A stretch of 64,000 nucleotides of DNA from an uncultured Tateyamaria sp. (GCF_947503705.1 NZ_CANNES010000009.1:1-64000), one strand, 5' to 3'; positions 25,822 through 34,955 are shown, numbered from the stretch's first letter. The notes: generated by a model from the letters alone, not told the origin. Made by a program: numbers and translations.

Positions 25822-26771
25822 GATGCGATCCCGTAAAGCCGGAAGGTCGACCGCCCGGTCAGTTCCCGAGCGACACCCAACTCGACCAGACGGTCACAGA
25901 ACCGCCGCGCGGCGCGGGAAGTCATTGGGATCGAAGTGCCCCGAATGCGCGGCGAGAGCATCGAGGCGGGGACCACGGTATCCTCGGTCATGAACAGGTC
26001 TACTGCGGCCTCCGAACCCTTCGCCCTGAGTTTCGGCGCGACGGTGCGAAGGGCCTCGGCGCGGCAAGCATGGTCTCGCGCCAACCGAACGGTGACCTCG
26101 ATGGACTCGAGGATCCGCACCTGGACCGCTAGCTCGGCCCCCCGCCTTTCTTCGGTCAGGTTCAGCAGCGCCGCCTTTGCCAGTCGCTGCGCGGACACAG
26201 GCAGCACAGTCTTCCAGTTCAGCGTGCTCGCCAGGACGACATCGGATAGCAGGCAGGCGACCCGTTCCGCCCGGTCGTCGGTCTCGAGCACGGCGCGCAG
26301 GACGGCGCTGCAACCCGCCAATGGCCCGCGGGTTCGAGCCTGCTCCAGACCCACATCAAGCCAGATACCTACTTCGCCCGCGAACTCCGCTCCAACCAAG
26401 TCAGCGATCTCGCCCAGACCGCTTGTCCTCACGCGCACAACCTCGCGCCAGAACGCCAGGAGATCACCGTCCGGGCCCCGTGCCTCGCCCGGCGGCGTCA
26501 GGTGATAGGCATCGCGGATATCCGCCTTTCGCGCCAGGCGTCCCTCCAGTTTCGAGGCCGCTGTCGCGGCACTCAATGCCAGCCGGTTCGCAAGCAACCT
26601 CGCCGGCACGCCATGCCGCGGATCGGATACGAGCTGGTCGAGCACCGTCAGCGCCGCGCCTGACCGAAAGGCCACAGTTTCAAGGGTTTCTGCACGTGCG
26701 GAGGTGACCCAGGACGGCAGTTTCGGTAAAGTGTTCAGGTCGTCCGAGATGGGAGCGGGCTGGCATGTCAT
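25818..26771 (-). CDS. DUF1403-family protein, 317 aa
   Basis: A mainly helical soluble protein, rich in Ala and Leu, of the DUF1403 family, which is found in alphaproteobacteria, often on plasmids or islands. Typical blocks are VAFRSGAALTVLDQLVSD, RLALSAATAASKLEGRL and DAYHLTPPGEARGPDGDLLA. Function unknown. It is translationally coupled to the ScpB-like gene, implying a joint role, perhaps in DNA or chromosome handling. A palindrome TGGCATG-T-CATGCCA (26761-26775) overlaps its start codon and might be an operator. Confidence 0.8.
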   Translation of the reverse strand: MTCQPAPISDDLNTLPKLPSWVTSARAETLETVAFRSGAALTVLDQLVSDPRHGVPARLLANRLALSAATAASKLEGRLARKADIRDAYHLTPPGEARGPDGDLLAFWREVVRVRTSGLGEIADLVGAEFAGEVGIWLDVGLEQARTRGPLAGCSAVLRAVLETDDRAERVACLLSDVVLASTLNWKTVLPVSAQRLAKAALLNLTEERRGAELAVQVRILESIEVTVRLARDHACRAEALRTVAPKLRAKGSEAAVDLFMTEDTVVPASMLSPRIRGTSIPMTSRAARRFCDRLVELGVARELTGRSTFRLYGIAS

Positions 26772-27052
26772 GCCACAACACTAGACCCTCACGGCGCTTT
26801 CCGCCACCATATAGTGTATAAACCGCCCCACCCTGCGGCTCCCGGCTATGTCCAATAAGGTTGCCTTATCGGACGCTCTGCCCGCCGCAGATTGCTGCCG
26901 ATTTTCGTCTTGCAAGCCCACCGACGCGGGACAGTGTTGAAGCATTGAACCGTACTGATTATCGGGCCACCTGAAGGCCATTTCCGGTCGCTGGCGTGCT
27001 TTAGTTCCACACTCTCAATGACAACCAGCAAACCTTCCCCTAGCCTGGCGAA
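26772..27052. promoter_or_regulatory. Divergent promoter region with an inverted repeat at 26851-26873
   Basis: About 280 bases between the divergent DUF1403 and DUF3883 genes. TCCAATAAGG-TTG-CCTTATCGGA at 26851-26873 is a 10-base inverted repeat with one mismatch and a 3-base loop. It may be an operator or a mobile-element end. Nothing else is evident. Confidence 0.4.
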
Positions 27053-27889
27053 ATGTCGAGCCAAGCGTGGACAGATGCTGAAAATGACCTGATCGTCGGG
27101 GATTACTTCGCGATGCTGGCTGACGATGTGGCAGGCCGTCCCTACAACAAGGCCGAGCATCGGCGGCAGCTTCTGCCGCTCCTCAACAACCGTTCGGACG
27201 GGTCGGTTGAGTTCAAACATCAGAATATCAGCGCTGTGCTCAAGGGGCTCGGTGAGGTCTGGATCACCGGGTACAAACCGGCGTTCAACTTCCAGGCCAG
27301 CCTGGTCGACGCCGTCGCACGATGGCTGGCTATTAACCCCGGCTGGACGCACCGCACCCTTTCTTCCCGGCCGATGGAAGGCATGGCCGAGGCGGCGCAA
27401 CTCTGGGTCGGGCCTGCACCGACGTTGACCAACCAACCGCCGCCAGACGAGCTTGAGCAGATGCTCCACATCGCCAAGAAATTCGACGTGGCCGCGCGGG
27501 ATGAGCGCAACCGTGCCCTTGGCAAGGCTGGGGAGGAACGTGTCTTGAAGCACGAGCGCGACACGCTGACTACATCTGGGCGTGAGGATTTAGCGCGTCA
27601 AATCCGCTGGGTTTCCGAAGAAGACGGCGATGGCGCGGGCTATGATATCGCCAGTTTCGATGCAGATGGACGGCAGCGTCTCATCGAGGTGAAGACCACA
27701 AACGGGTGGGAACGCACACCGTTTCATATCTCCCGCAATGAGCTTGCAGTGGCAGATGAACGGCGCGAGGAATGGTGCTTGTTTCGCCTCTGGGACTTCG
27801 CACGGACGCCCAAGGCTTTCGAGTTGCGCCCGCCGCTTGATGCTCATGTGTCGCTCACGGCGACCAGCTTTCAAGCTAGCTTTCACTGA
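27053..27889 (+). CDS. DUF3883 (PD-(D/E)XK nuclease-fold) protein, 278 aa
   Basis: The C-terminal domain (about residues 150-255) has the DUF3883 pattern: GKAGEERVLKHERDTL, then WVSEEDGDGAGYDIASFD and RLIEVKTTNG. The Asp of GYDI and the Glu-x-Lys of IEVK form the PD-(D/E)XK active site seen in Mrr-like nucleases. The N-terminal part (EFKHQNISAVLKGLGEVWI, YKPAFNFQ) resembles the DNA-related domain that often precedes it. Such proteins are common in restriction and defence loci. It is monocistronic and divergent from DUF1403. Nuclease activity is inferred, not shown. Confidence 0.8.
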   Translation: MSSQAWTDAENDLIVGDYFAMLADDVAGRPYNKAEHRRQLLPLLNNRSDGSVEFKHQNISAVLKGLGEVWITGYKPAFNFQASLVDAVARWLAINPGWTHRTLSSRPMEGMAEAAQLWVGPAPTLTNQPPPDELEQMLHIAKKFDVAARDERNRALGKAGEERVLKHERDTLTTSGREDLARQIRWVSEEDGDGAGYDIASFDADGRQRLIEVKTTNGWERTPFHISRNELAVADERREEWCLFRLWDFARTPKAFELRPPLDAHVSLTATSFQASFH

Positions 27890-28363
27890 ATTGTTTTGAC
27901 GAGACATGGCCTGAAAGCAGCGCATCAATGGAGCGCGAGATAAAAGGGTTGCCGCATTCGGCACGCAACCGGTTGTGGTGACTGACTTAATTCAGCCGCA
28001 CCCCCTTACGTAATGCGGCGACTATACGGTTAAGGCCCTGACTTTGCGGGAATAGTTCAGCGGCACATTCCCCATGGGCGCTTTTTGCGGCGTCAAATTC
28101 AACGCAAAATCAGAAATTTAGGTGCCTTCAAGCGGCAAGGGTTGGAGGGTTACCGTGCGATTTCTTCATCAACATCAGACACCTAGGCACGTGTTGCCGC
28201 ACCTCTTTTATCTTGCAGTCTATCAGATGGTCCGTGTTCGTCGCCGCCTCTAATCAGTCTGCGTGTCTCGATCTGAAACTGCTCACCCTCCGATTTGCAC
28301 GTCGCAGCTTGTCGGACCGCGATGACGGGTGTTGAACCCTGCACAACGTGAGTAGGCGCCCCC
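27890..28363. other. Intergenic region, nothing recognised
   Basis: About 470 bases downstream of the DUF3883 gene and upstream of a small open frame. The base composition is lower in GC than the flanking genes. I see no coding frame, tRNA, terminal repeat or terminator. Confidence 0.35.
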
Positions 28364-28675
28364 ATGCTATTTGGCATGACGCCAACGCCTCGCATCCTTG
28401 GACCGTGCGCTCACCCGACCCAGTCGGTCGCGACCGCACGGATCGAGGCTGCACTCTTGAAGGTCGCCGCGCTGGTCGCGGAAGAACCAGCCTTCGCGCC
28501 GATCTTCGAGCGGTTGGAGGCAGAACTGGCCGCGGCCGTGAAGAAAGAGAAGCGGCTGTCGGAGGCGCAGCGTCGGGCGCGGGCGCTACTGGCTCAAAAG
28601 GCGATGCGGGCAACAAGTTCTGCGACATGTTCCAGCGATGCGCCCTTGCCGTATCGTTCCCGGTCGAGCCGATGA
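28364..28675 (+). CDS. Hypothetical small helical protein, up to 103 aa
   Basis: The middle of the frame (ATARIEAALLKVAALVAEEP, then FERLEAELAAA) is protein-like, helical and acidic/basic patterned. A second ATG at 28376 is as likely as the first. The C-terminal 15 residues are Ser/Arg-rich and overlap the convergent recombinase pseudogene, so the real end could have been altered by integration. Function unknown. Confidence 0.4.
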   Translation: MLFGMTPTPRILGPCAHPTQSVATARIEAALLKVAALVAEEPAFAPIFERLEAELAAAVKKEKRLSEAQRRARALLAQKAMRATSSATCSSDAPLPYRSRSSR

Positions 28676-29861
28676 CCGAAGAGGTCACGCCTGATCCGGT
28701 CGTCGATCCCGGCGGCGAGCATCCGGTCCTCGAAAGAGTGGCGCAGGGAATACATCGAGTGGCGCGGCGTCTCGAGTAGGCCGTTGGTGCGGAGGAACTT
28801 GTTCACGACTGCGCTGAGGGTCGCCCGATTGCGGTAACGCGGGAAGCCTTGAGGGTACTGCTTGAAGGCCTCGAGCGAGACACCCGTTAGCGGGATCACG
28901 CGGCGAGCGTAGTGGCTCTTCAACTGCCGTCCCTCCGCTTCGATGGAGATATGGGGAACGTTACAGTCGAGCCGGATCGTCTCCGCCGTCAGCGCCGCTC
29001 CTTCAGATGGGCGGTATCCGGTGTTGATCATCCCCAGCAGTAAAGCGCGCGCTTGCCCATTCAAGCCGTCCAGCGCACTGGGCGCGAGCAGCCGCGTCCT
29101 GATCCAGTCCTCGCTGAACGGCGGACGCGTCAGCTTCTCGCCCTCCTTGAAGGACAACTCGCCCAGCGGCAGCGTCAGCCCAAGCCGCTTCATCGTGTTC
29201 ACGGTCTTCAGAACATCGCCGAGGTGGATCAGGTCCTTGTTCGCCGAGTTTGCCGTGACCTCGCTCGCCTCGATCCGGTCGAGCCAGTGCTGGCGGAAGT
29301 CCAGCATGTCGTCGCGGGTGATGTTGGCGATCTCCTTGTTGCCAACGACCGCGACGAAGTTCTTCACCGCCTTCTTGCGTGGGGCCTCCCAACGGCGGAG
29401 CTGGTCTTCGCTCTTGCCGAGTGTCTTCTCCTTGGCGAGGCTCCAATAGAGCTCGAGTGCCTTGCTGACCGTGATGCGAGGTTCGGCGACAGTGCCGAGC
29501 AATGCGGCGGCCTCGACGGCATCGGGATGGTTCGCCGGGGCGGGGATCGCCTCGACGCGCTCGATGACATCCTCGACCGGCAGCCTGGCGACAGCCCCCG
29601 CATCCAGATACCGGAAGCCTCGAGCCCGGGCCAGGTCACGTGCGGCCTCGTAGCGCGCCTCCGCATCCGCGCTGTTCCCGGCCAAGCGCGCCTCCCAGGC
29701 CTCGATCATCTGGCTCCACGCCCGATCCGCCTTGCTCCGAGCGATGGTCTCCGAGTCGGTGTGAAGGCTGATCCAGACGGTTTCGCGCGGCTCGATACCC
29801 GATACCGGCGCGGCACGCGGCGGCGGAGGTGGAAAAGGCGGCCTCGTTTGGCAATGCTCAT
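28594..29861 (-). pseudogene. tRNA-Ser-associated tyrosine integrase with a single-base frameshift
   Basis: The open frame from 29709 encodes 371 residues of an island integrase: core-binding domain about residues 80-170, then the catalytic Arg in NTGYRPSEG, the box YSLRHSF, LFGHRL and the Tyr in RERYGKG. The natural N-terminus lies further upstream in another frame: MSIAKRGRLFHLRRRVPRRY from the ATG at 29861, which should continue as RGIEPRETVWISLHTDSETI. One G is missing in a G-run at 29798-29800 (CCC on the plus strand). Restored, the protein has about 422 residues. It is either a real inactivation or a sequencing error in a short homopolymer. Its place 130 bases from the 3' end of tRNA-Ser marks it as the integrase of an island. 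Confidence 0.85.
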
Positions 29862-29991
29862 GGCGGAGAAATCCCCCCTTTGTGTAGCAAAATGTGCAGC
29901 AAATCCAGCGGACCGAGAACCACCATCAGCGCGAAAACGCCGAATTTCGCCCTACTATCAGGCGATTATGAGATCACGATATTGAGGAAAA

Positions 29992-30081
29992 TGGCGGAGA
30001 CGAAGGGATTCGAACCCTCGAGACCCTTCCGGGCCTACTCCCTTAGCAGGGGAGCGCCTTCGACCACTCGGCCACGTCTCC
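29992..30081 (-). tRNA. serT-like (GCU): tRNA-Ser (anticodon GCU)
   Basis: Read on the minus strand it gives acceptor GGAGACG, D-arm, anticodon arm CTCCCCTGCTAAGGGAG with loop CTGCTAA (GCU), a long variable arm, T-loop GGTTCGAATCC, acceptor CGTCTCC, G and an encoded CCA. The 90-base length with a long variable arm is normal for tRNA-Ser. It reads AGC and AGU codons. An integrase gene lies directly beyond its 3' end, so it is the attachment site of an island extending toward lower coordinates. Confidence 0.97.
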
Positions 30082-30146
30082 GCTGACCCGTCTATCCAAG
30101 GCAAATCGGGAGGGCAAGGGGATTTCCCATGCCCCACCCGCTTTCG

Positions 30147-30314
30147 TTACATCAAACCTGACAGCGCATGGATCAGCGCCACAAGCATGGCACATGTTCT
30201 GGGGTACTTGCCGAACCCGGCCCAAAGGGCGAGCGCAGCAAAGATCAGGTTCAAGGCAGTCGCATCCGCCAGCACCAGGCTGACATGTTCGACCAAGAGT
30301 TGCAGATACCACAT
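30147..30314 (-). CDS. Small membrane protein, 55 aa
   Basis: MWYLQLLVEHVSLVLADATA and the following LNLIFAALALWAGF form two hydrophobic stretches of a small inner-membrane protein. The ATG at 30314 has AGGAGA 11 bases upstream, which supports it over the longer frame. It lies between the tRNA-Ser gene and the divergent HTH/TPR gene. Function unknown. Confidence 0.5.
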   Translation of the reverse strand: MWYLQLLVEHVSLVLADATALNLIFAALALWAGFGKYPRTCAMLVALIHALSGLM

Positions 30315-30480
30315 ATTCAGGTAATCTCCTGTAGATGCGGCGAGGCCCCGCCTAGGGTTAAGGCGTTGTCCGGACAGGTGTAATTTAGCGACGAGAGGGA
30401 TCAGCCGAGAGCACAGCGATGACACCGGAACACACCGGTCAAAACATCGCGTGACATCGGGGAGCAGCAGGTGACACCCA

Positions 30481-32100
30481 ATGACATTCAACGCTTGGGA
30501 AAACTTCGGTTACGCAGTCCGACAAGCGCGTCTCGATATGGGCTGGACTTTGCAAAAACTAGCCGAAGAAACGTTCGATGAAGGCTCTCGCAAAGGCTAT
30601 GTAAGCCAAGTCGAAAGAGGGTTACGCACTCTAAAGCCCGAAACCATCGACAAATTTGACCAAGCGCTGGACCTACCCAGCGAGATCGTCAAAGCGGCCC
30701 ATCTCGCACCGCCGCTCGCAAAAACCAGCGTGGATGAGGACAAACGGGATCACGACGCTGAACGCCTGCTGGTCAAAGCCGCCAAGGACGACAGCATCGG
30801 CCCGGTGGCAGAGGCGTTGCTGACCACCCTGGCCTATGAATTTGCGGGCGGGCAATATCGCGACATTCACACCGCCTATACCAGCCTGCGTCAGGCGCTT
30901 GAGGCCGCCGAAGACATCCGCAAGCGCGGCGAAATGCCCCCGGACAACACAGGCAGCCAATTGAACGCCGTAATGGCCGAAGTGGCCAAGCTAAACGATC
31001 TGGGCGCGCTTGAAGATGCCGATGCGCTGCTGGATGCCGAAGAAAAACGGATGCGCGAGGCGCATAAGACGGAGAAAGAGCGGCTCGACCAACAAGCCAA
31101 GGCGCTGTTGGACCGACGGCTCGACCAAGACCGCTTGCGCAACGACCCTGATGCAGCCGCCGCGCGGTTGATCAAAGACACTTTTCGCAAAGCGCCGCCG
31201 GGCGGAGTGTTCTGGGCTACAAATAGACTCATTCATAAATGGGGAGAAGACGGCGATGCAGCAGGCGACATGTTTGCTCTGCGTACGGCTCTTTGTATGG
31301 CAAAGGTAAATTATGAATACCGGAGCAAAGGTAAAAAAAACCTGGAAGCTGCTGCACTTCATACCCTGGCTAACTGTCACTACCGTATTGCAGAACGCTC
31401 TATCAGTTTCCGGCATTTGACTGTTGCAAAGAATGCGATTGAAGCCGCCCTTCGGAAAACCTCCAAGTCGAGTACGCCAGTGAATTGGTCCATTTCTCAG
31501 GACGCTCTTGCGATGATTTTCTTGGAAATGGGAGAGCGTACAGCCGACATCGCGATGCTTCGGGACGGAGTAGTGGCATCTCGTGCAGCTTTGAAAGCGG
31601 CCGTCAGTGAAAATGCAAGTGGACTGCAGCATTTCTGGAACAACTTCGGTAGCGCCTTGTCAAAACTCGGCGAATTTTCTGGGGCCAAAGAGCCACTGGA
31701 GGAAGCAGAAGACGCGCTGCGCACAGCTCTCTGTCTGAAAAACAAAAATGCTGAACCGTTGAACTGGGGGGCAACCCTAAACAACCTTGCCTTAGCTCAA
31801 CGATGGCTTGGCGAGATGAAGGGCGATTTGGCCAAATTGACAACGGCGCGCACTGGGTATGCTGCTTGCGAAGCTCTAGACCTTCAGGGCAAAGCGCCCT
31901 TCGATTGGGCCGTCCTGCAATGGAACATCGCCGACCTCGCCCTTGCGCGGTTCCGCCTTGATCCGGACCCGGCCCTGCTCGCCGAAGCCCGCCATCACGT
32001 CGCCAAGGCCCGTGCGTTTTTTGTGGATGGGTCAGATTATCAGACCGAGCGTTGTGATGAACTGCTGGGGCAGATCGACGCTGCCGATCCGGGCCGTTGA
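30481..32100 (+). CDS. XRE-type helix-turn-helix protein with TPR-like repeats, 539 aa
   Basis: Residues about 8-60 form an XRE/Cro-type helix-turn-helix (AVRQARLDMGWTLQKLAEET, GYVSQVERGLR). The rest is helical and repeat-like. It includes a coiled coil around 155-215 (DADALLDAEEKRMREAHKTE) and TPR-like units from about 260 onward (AALHTLANCHYRIAERSI, GATLNNLALAQRWLGEM). Such proteins can act as regulators that sense peptides or partner proteins through their TPRs. It is the first gene on the right side of the tRNA and belongs to either the island edge or the core. No target is evident. Confidence 0.75.
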   Translation: MTFNAWENFGYAVRQARLDMGWTLQKLAEETFDEGSRKGYVSQVERGLRTLKPETIDKFDQALDLPSEIVKAAHLAPPLAKTSVDEDKRDHDAERLLVKAAKDDSIGPVAEALLTTLAYEFAGGQYRDIHTAYTSLRQALEAAEDIRKRGEMPPDNTGSQLNAVMAEVAKLNDLGALEDADALLDAEEKRMREAHKTEKERLDQQAKALLDRRLDQDRLRNDPDAAAARLIKDTFRKAPPGGVFWATNRLIHKWGEDGDAAGDMFALRTALCMAKVNYEYRSKGKKNLEAAALHTLANCHYRIAERSISFRHLTVAKNAIEAALRKTSKSSTPVNWSISQDALAMIFLEMGERTADIAMLRDGVVASRAALKAAVSENASGLQHFWNNFGSALSKLGEFSGAKEPLEEAEDALRTALCLKNKNAEPLNWGATLNNLALAQRWLGEMKGDLAKLTTARTGYAACEALDLQGKAPFDWAVLQWNIADLALARFRLDPDPALLAEARHHVAKARAFFVDGSDYQTERCDELLGQIDAADPGR

Positions 32101-32278
32101 CCACCGCGCGCTGCGTTAACCCCATACCATACCGACGCCCGCACAGACGCGATACAGATGTAATACCGACATGGGTTTTCGACCCGAAACAGCCGTTAAC
32201 CTATTGAAACTGCTGGGACTGCGCCAGCTCAGGCCCAAAACCTCGCACGGCAGGTTCCCACCCCATTAACCACCAGGC

Positions 32279-33376
32279 TCAGGTGTTGAACAAGAAGTGC
32301 AGGACGTCCCCGTCCTTCACCACATATCCCTTGCCCTCGGCGCGCATTTTGCCGGCCTCTTTGGCCGCGCTCTCTCCGCCCAGCACAACAAAATCGTCAT
32401 AGGCAATCGTCTCCGCCCGGATGAACCCTTTCTCAAAGTCGCCGTGGATCACCCCCGCCGCTTTGGGCGCGGATGTGCCCGAAGCAATCGTCCATGCGCG
32501 GGCCTCTTTGGGGCCGACGGTAAAGTATGTCTCAAGATGCAGGAGTTCGTAACCGGCGCGGATCAGCCGGTCCAAACCCGCCTCGCTCAGCCCCATTTCC
32601 TCCAGGAACATCTGCGCCTCGTCGGGTTCCAACTGGCTGATCTCTTCCTCGATCTGGGCGGAAATCACCACATGGGAATTGCCCTGCGCCGCCGCCATTT
32701 CGGCCACCGCCGCCGAATGGGCATTGCCCTCGGCCGCCTCGGCCTCGCCGACGTTACAGACATACAAAACCGGCTTGGTCGTCAAAAGTTGCAGCATATT
32801 CCATGCCTTAAGATCATCTGCATCCACCTCGACCACACGGGCGGGCTGGCCATCTTCCAAAACAGCCTTGGCCGCCTCCAACAGGCGCACCTGCTGCACG
32901 GCTTCCTTGTCGCCGCCACGGACTTTGCGGACCAGGTTCTGCAAACGCTTCTCGATGCTCTCCAGATCGGCGAGCATCAACTCGGTCTCGATGGTGTCGG
33001 CATCGGCCACCGGGTCCACGCGCCCCTCAACATGGGTCACATCGCCGTCTTCAAAACAGCGCAAGACATGGGCGATGGCGTCAACCTCGCGGATATTGGC
33101 CAGAAACTGGTTGCCCAGGCCCTCGCCCTTGCTGGCGCCTTTGACCAGACCCGCAATGTCGACAAAGGTCATGCGGGTCGGAATAATATTCTTGGAGGCC
33201 GCAATGGCCGCCAACTTGTCGAGGCGGTCATCGGGCACGGCCACTTCGCCCACATTGGGCTCGATCGTGCAGAAGGGAAAGTTGGCCGCCTGCGCGGCGG
33301 CGGTCTTGGTCAGCGCATTGAACAGGGTCGATTTGCCCACATTCGGCAGACCCACAATTCCCATCTTGAAACCCAT
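32279..33376 (-). CDS. ychF: Redox-regulated ATPase YchF (Obg-like), 365 aa
   Basis: An Obg-family P-loop protein that prefers ATP and binds ribosomes. G1 is GLPNVGKST, G3 is DIAGLVKGASKGEG, and the NKxD position reads NVGE, as in YchF (ATP specificity). A central coiled coil is followed by the TGS domain (TYFTVGPKEARAWTIASGTS) at the C-terminus. The start at 33376 (MGFKMGIVGLP) matches the family and has AAAGGA upstream; the longer frame is unsupported. It is divergent from the PagL-like gene. Confidence 0.97.
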   Translation of the reverse strand: MGFKMGIVGLPNVGKSTLFNALTKTAAAQAANFPFCTIEPNVGEVAVPDDRLDKLAAIAASKNIIPTRMTFVDIAGLVKGASKGEGLGNQFLANIREVDAIAHVLRCFEDGDVTHVEGRVDPVADADTIETELMLADLESIEKRLQNLVRKVRGGDKEAVQQVRLLEAAKAVLEDGQPARVVEVDADDLKAWNMLQLLTTKPVLYVCNVGEAEAAEGNAHSAAVAEMAAAQGNSHVVISAQIEEEISQLEPDEAQMFLEEMGLSEAGLDRLIRAGYELLHLETYFTVGPKEARAWTIASGTSAPKAAGVIHGDFEKGFIRAETIAYDDFVVLGGESAAKEAGKMRAEGKGYVVKDGDVLHFLFNT

Positions 33377-33567
33377 CACGATCATCCTTTTCGCGTTTGA
33401 GCCGCTTCTAGCAGGACGGCCAGTAGGTGCAAGACGGCGACATCTGATGGGAAATCGGGGCCAAAAGCAGGGAAAGCAATTGAAAGGCAGGGCAAGAATC
33501 GGCCATGACTGCGCGGTGGCGCGATTGTCGGGCCACGGTTTCGATTGATTTACGCAGGAGCAACCGC

Positions 33568-34062
33568 ATGACACCCCTTCGCGTTGCTGTATTGGTTTCT
33601 TGTTTTGCCGTTTGCGCACCCGCTGTCTCCAACGCCCAGGAATGGACGTTTGGCCTCGGCTCCACCGATTACGGAGACGCGGGCACCGACAGCGCCGTCT
33701 TTGAGCTGGAATACAAGCACACCCCTTTCGTGCAACGGCGGGTCATGTCGCTGTCCTGGGGGGCCAATGCGTCGCTCTCGGCCGAAGGGGATGCCTTTGT
33801 CGGCGGCGGGATCTGGACGCGCTGGCAATGGGACAGCGGTTGGTTCATCGACAACAGCATCATGCCGGGCCTGCACTCCGAGGGGACCGCAGGCAACGAT
33901 CTGGGATCGGTCTTTGAAATCCGATCGCTTTTGGGCGTGGGGTATCAGTTCGACAATGGCAGCGCGATTTCGGCGGCCTTTACCCATAAATCCAATGCCA
34001 GCATCGCCACCGACAACCCCGGCATGAATGCCTATATCATTCGCTATCACATGCCGTTCTGA
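33568..34062 (+). CDS. PagL-like lipid A deacylase family outer-membrane protein, 164 aa
   Basis: A signal peptide (MTPLRVAVLVSCFAVCAPAV, cut near SNAQ) is followed by an eight-strand outer-membrane beta-barrel ending in the aromatic YHMPF. The PagL active-site element is THKSNAS, with His and Ser spaced as in lipid A 3-O-deacylases. The third catalytic residue, a Glu 14 positions after the His in Pseudomonas PagL, falls on Asn here (NPGMN), so activity is uncertain. It would act on lipid A in the outer membrane. It is followed by trpA after 60 bases. Confidence 0.8.
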   Translation: MTPLRVAVLVSCFAVCAPAVSNAQEWTFGLGSTDYGDAGTDSAVFELEYKHTPFVQRRVMSLSWGANASLSAEGDAFVGGGIWTRWQWDSGWFIDNSIMPGLHSEGTAGNDLGSVFEIRSLLGVGYQFDNGSAISAAFTHKSNASIATDNPGMNAYIIRYHMPF

Positions 34063-34122
34063 GGGCGCTTGCTTTTCCCGCGTCTCTGAGGCAGGTCAGG
34101 GCCGACCTAAAGGAGACGCCAC

Positions 34123-34917
34123 ATGACCACGCGCATTGACGCCAAATTCCAAGCCCTGGCCGCCGAAGGCCGCAAGGCGTTTGTGTCCTACATCATGGCG
34201 GGCGACCCGGACTTTGACCGCTCGCTCGAAATTGTGCGGGGCTTGCCTGGCGCAGGTGTGGACGTGATCGAACTGGGCCTGCCCTTCACCGATCCGATGG
34301 CCGATGGCCCCACGATCCAGCTGGCGGGGCAACGCGCGCTTGAGGGCGGCATGACCCTCAACAAGACCCTCGATCTGGCCCGCGCCTTCCGCGAGGGGGA
34401 CGACACCACGCCCATCGTGCTGATGGGCTATTACAACCCGATCTATTCGCACGGTGTTGACCGGTTTCTGACCGACGCCAAGGCCGCAGGCATTGACGGT
34501 TTGATCGTGGTGGACCTGCCTCCTGAGGAAGACAGCGAATTGTGCCTGCCTGCCCAGGCTGCGGGCCTGAACTTTATCCGGCTGGCCACACCCACCACGG
34601 ATGACAAGCGTTTGCCGCGCGTGCTGCAAAACACTTCCGGCTTTGTGTATTACGTGTCGATCACAGGCATCACCGGTGCGGCAGAGGCCGAGGCCGTAGA
34701 CGTGGGGCCTGAAGTGGCGCGGATAAAGGCGGCCACCGACCTGCCGGTCATCGTAGGCTTTGGCATCAACACGCCCGAAAAATCGCGGGCCATCGCCTCT
34801 GTGGCCGATGGGGCTGTGGTCGGCTCGGCCATCGTCAGCAAAATCGCGGCAGGCGACAGCACGGAACAGGTTCTGGCCTTCGTGAAATCCCTGGCCGACG
34901 GCGCGCACGCAGCCTGA
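34123..34917 (+). CDS. trpA: Tryptophan synthase alpha chain, 264 aa
   Basis: Cleaves indole-3-glycerol phosphate to indole, which is channelled to TrpB. It is a TIM barrel with [17 protein letters not shown] carrying the catalytic Glu and Asp, the phosphate loops [13 protein letters not shown] and [10 protein letters not shown], and SITGITGA. Length is normal. AAAGGAGA precedes the ATG. It is separated from trpB and trpF, which lie together at 47.5-49.8 kb. A hairpin follows the stop at 34923. Confidence 0.97.
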   Translation: MTTRIDAKFQALAAEGRKAFVSYIMAGDPDFDRSLEIVRGLPGAGVDVIELGLPFTDPMADGPTIQLAGQRALEGGMTLNKTLDLARAFREGDDTTPIVLMGYYNPIYSHGVDRFLTDAKAAGIDGLIVVDLPPEEDSELCLPAQAAGLNFIRLATPTTDDKRLPRVLQNTSGFVYYVSITGITGAAEAEAVDVGPEVARIKAATDLPVIVGFGINTPEKSRAIASVADGAVVGSAIVSKIAAGDSTEQVLAFVKSLADGAHAA

Positions 34918-34922
34918 AGGAT

Positions 34923-34950
34923 GGCGTACCAACAGGTACGCCTTACGGGG
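34923..34950 (+). terminator. Hairpin with TTACGGGG tail after trpA (repeat family)
   Basis: GGCGTACC-AACA-GGTACGCC followed by TTACGGGG. Related hairpins with the same tail occur at 37465 and, reversed, at 54260. It lies between the converging trpA and cmk genes and may end transcription from trpA. Confidence 0.55.
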
Positions 34951-34955
34951 ATGAT

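Noticed and set aside
32297-33548. Long plus-strand frames (367 and 289 codons) opposite ychF
   Set aside because: They mirror the highly conserved ychF coding strand; His/Arg-rich or Ser/Thr-rich nonsense.
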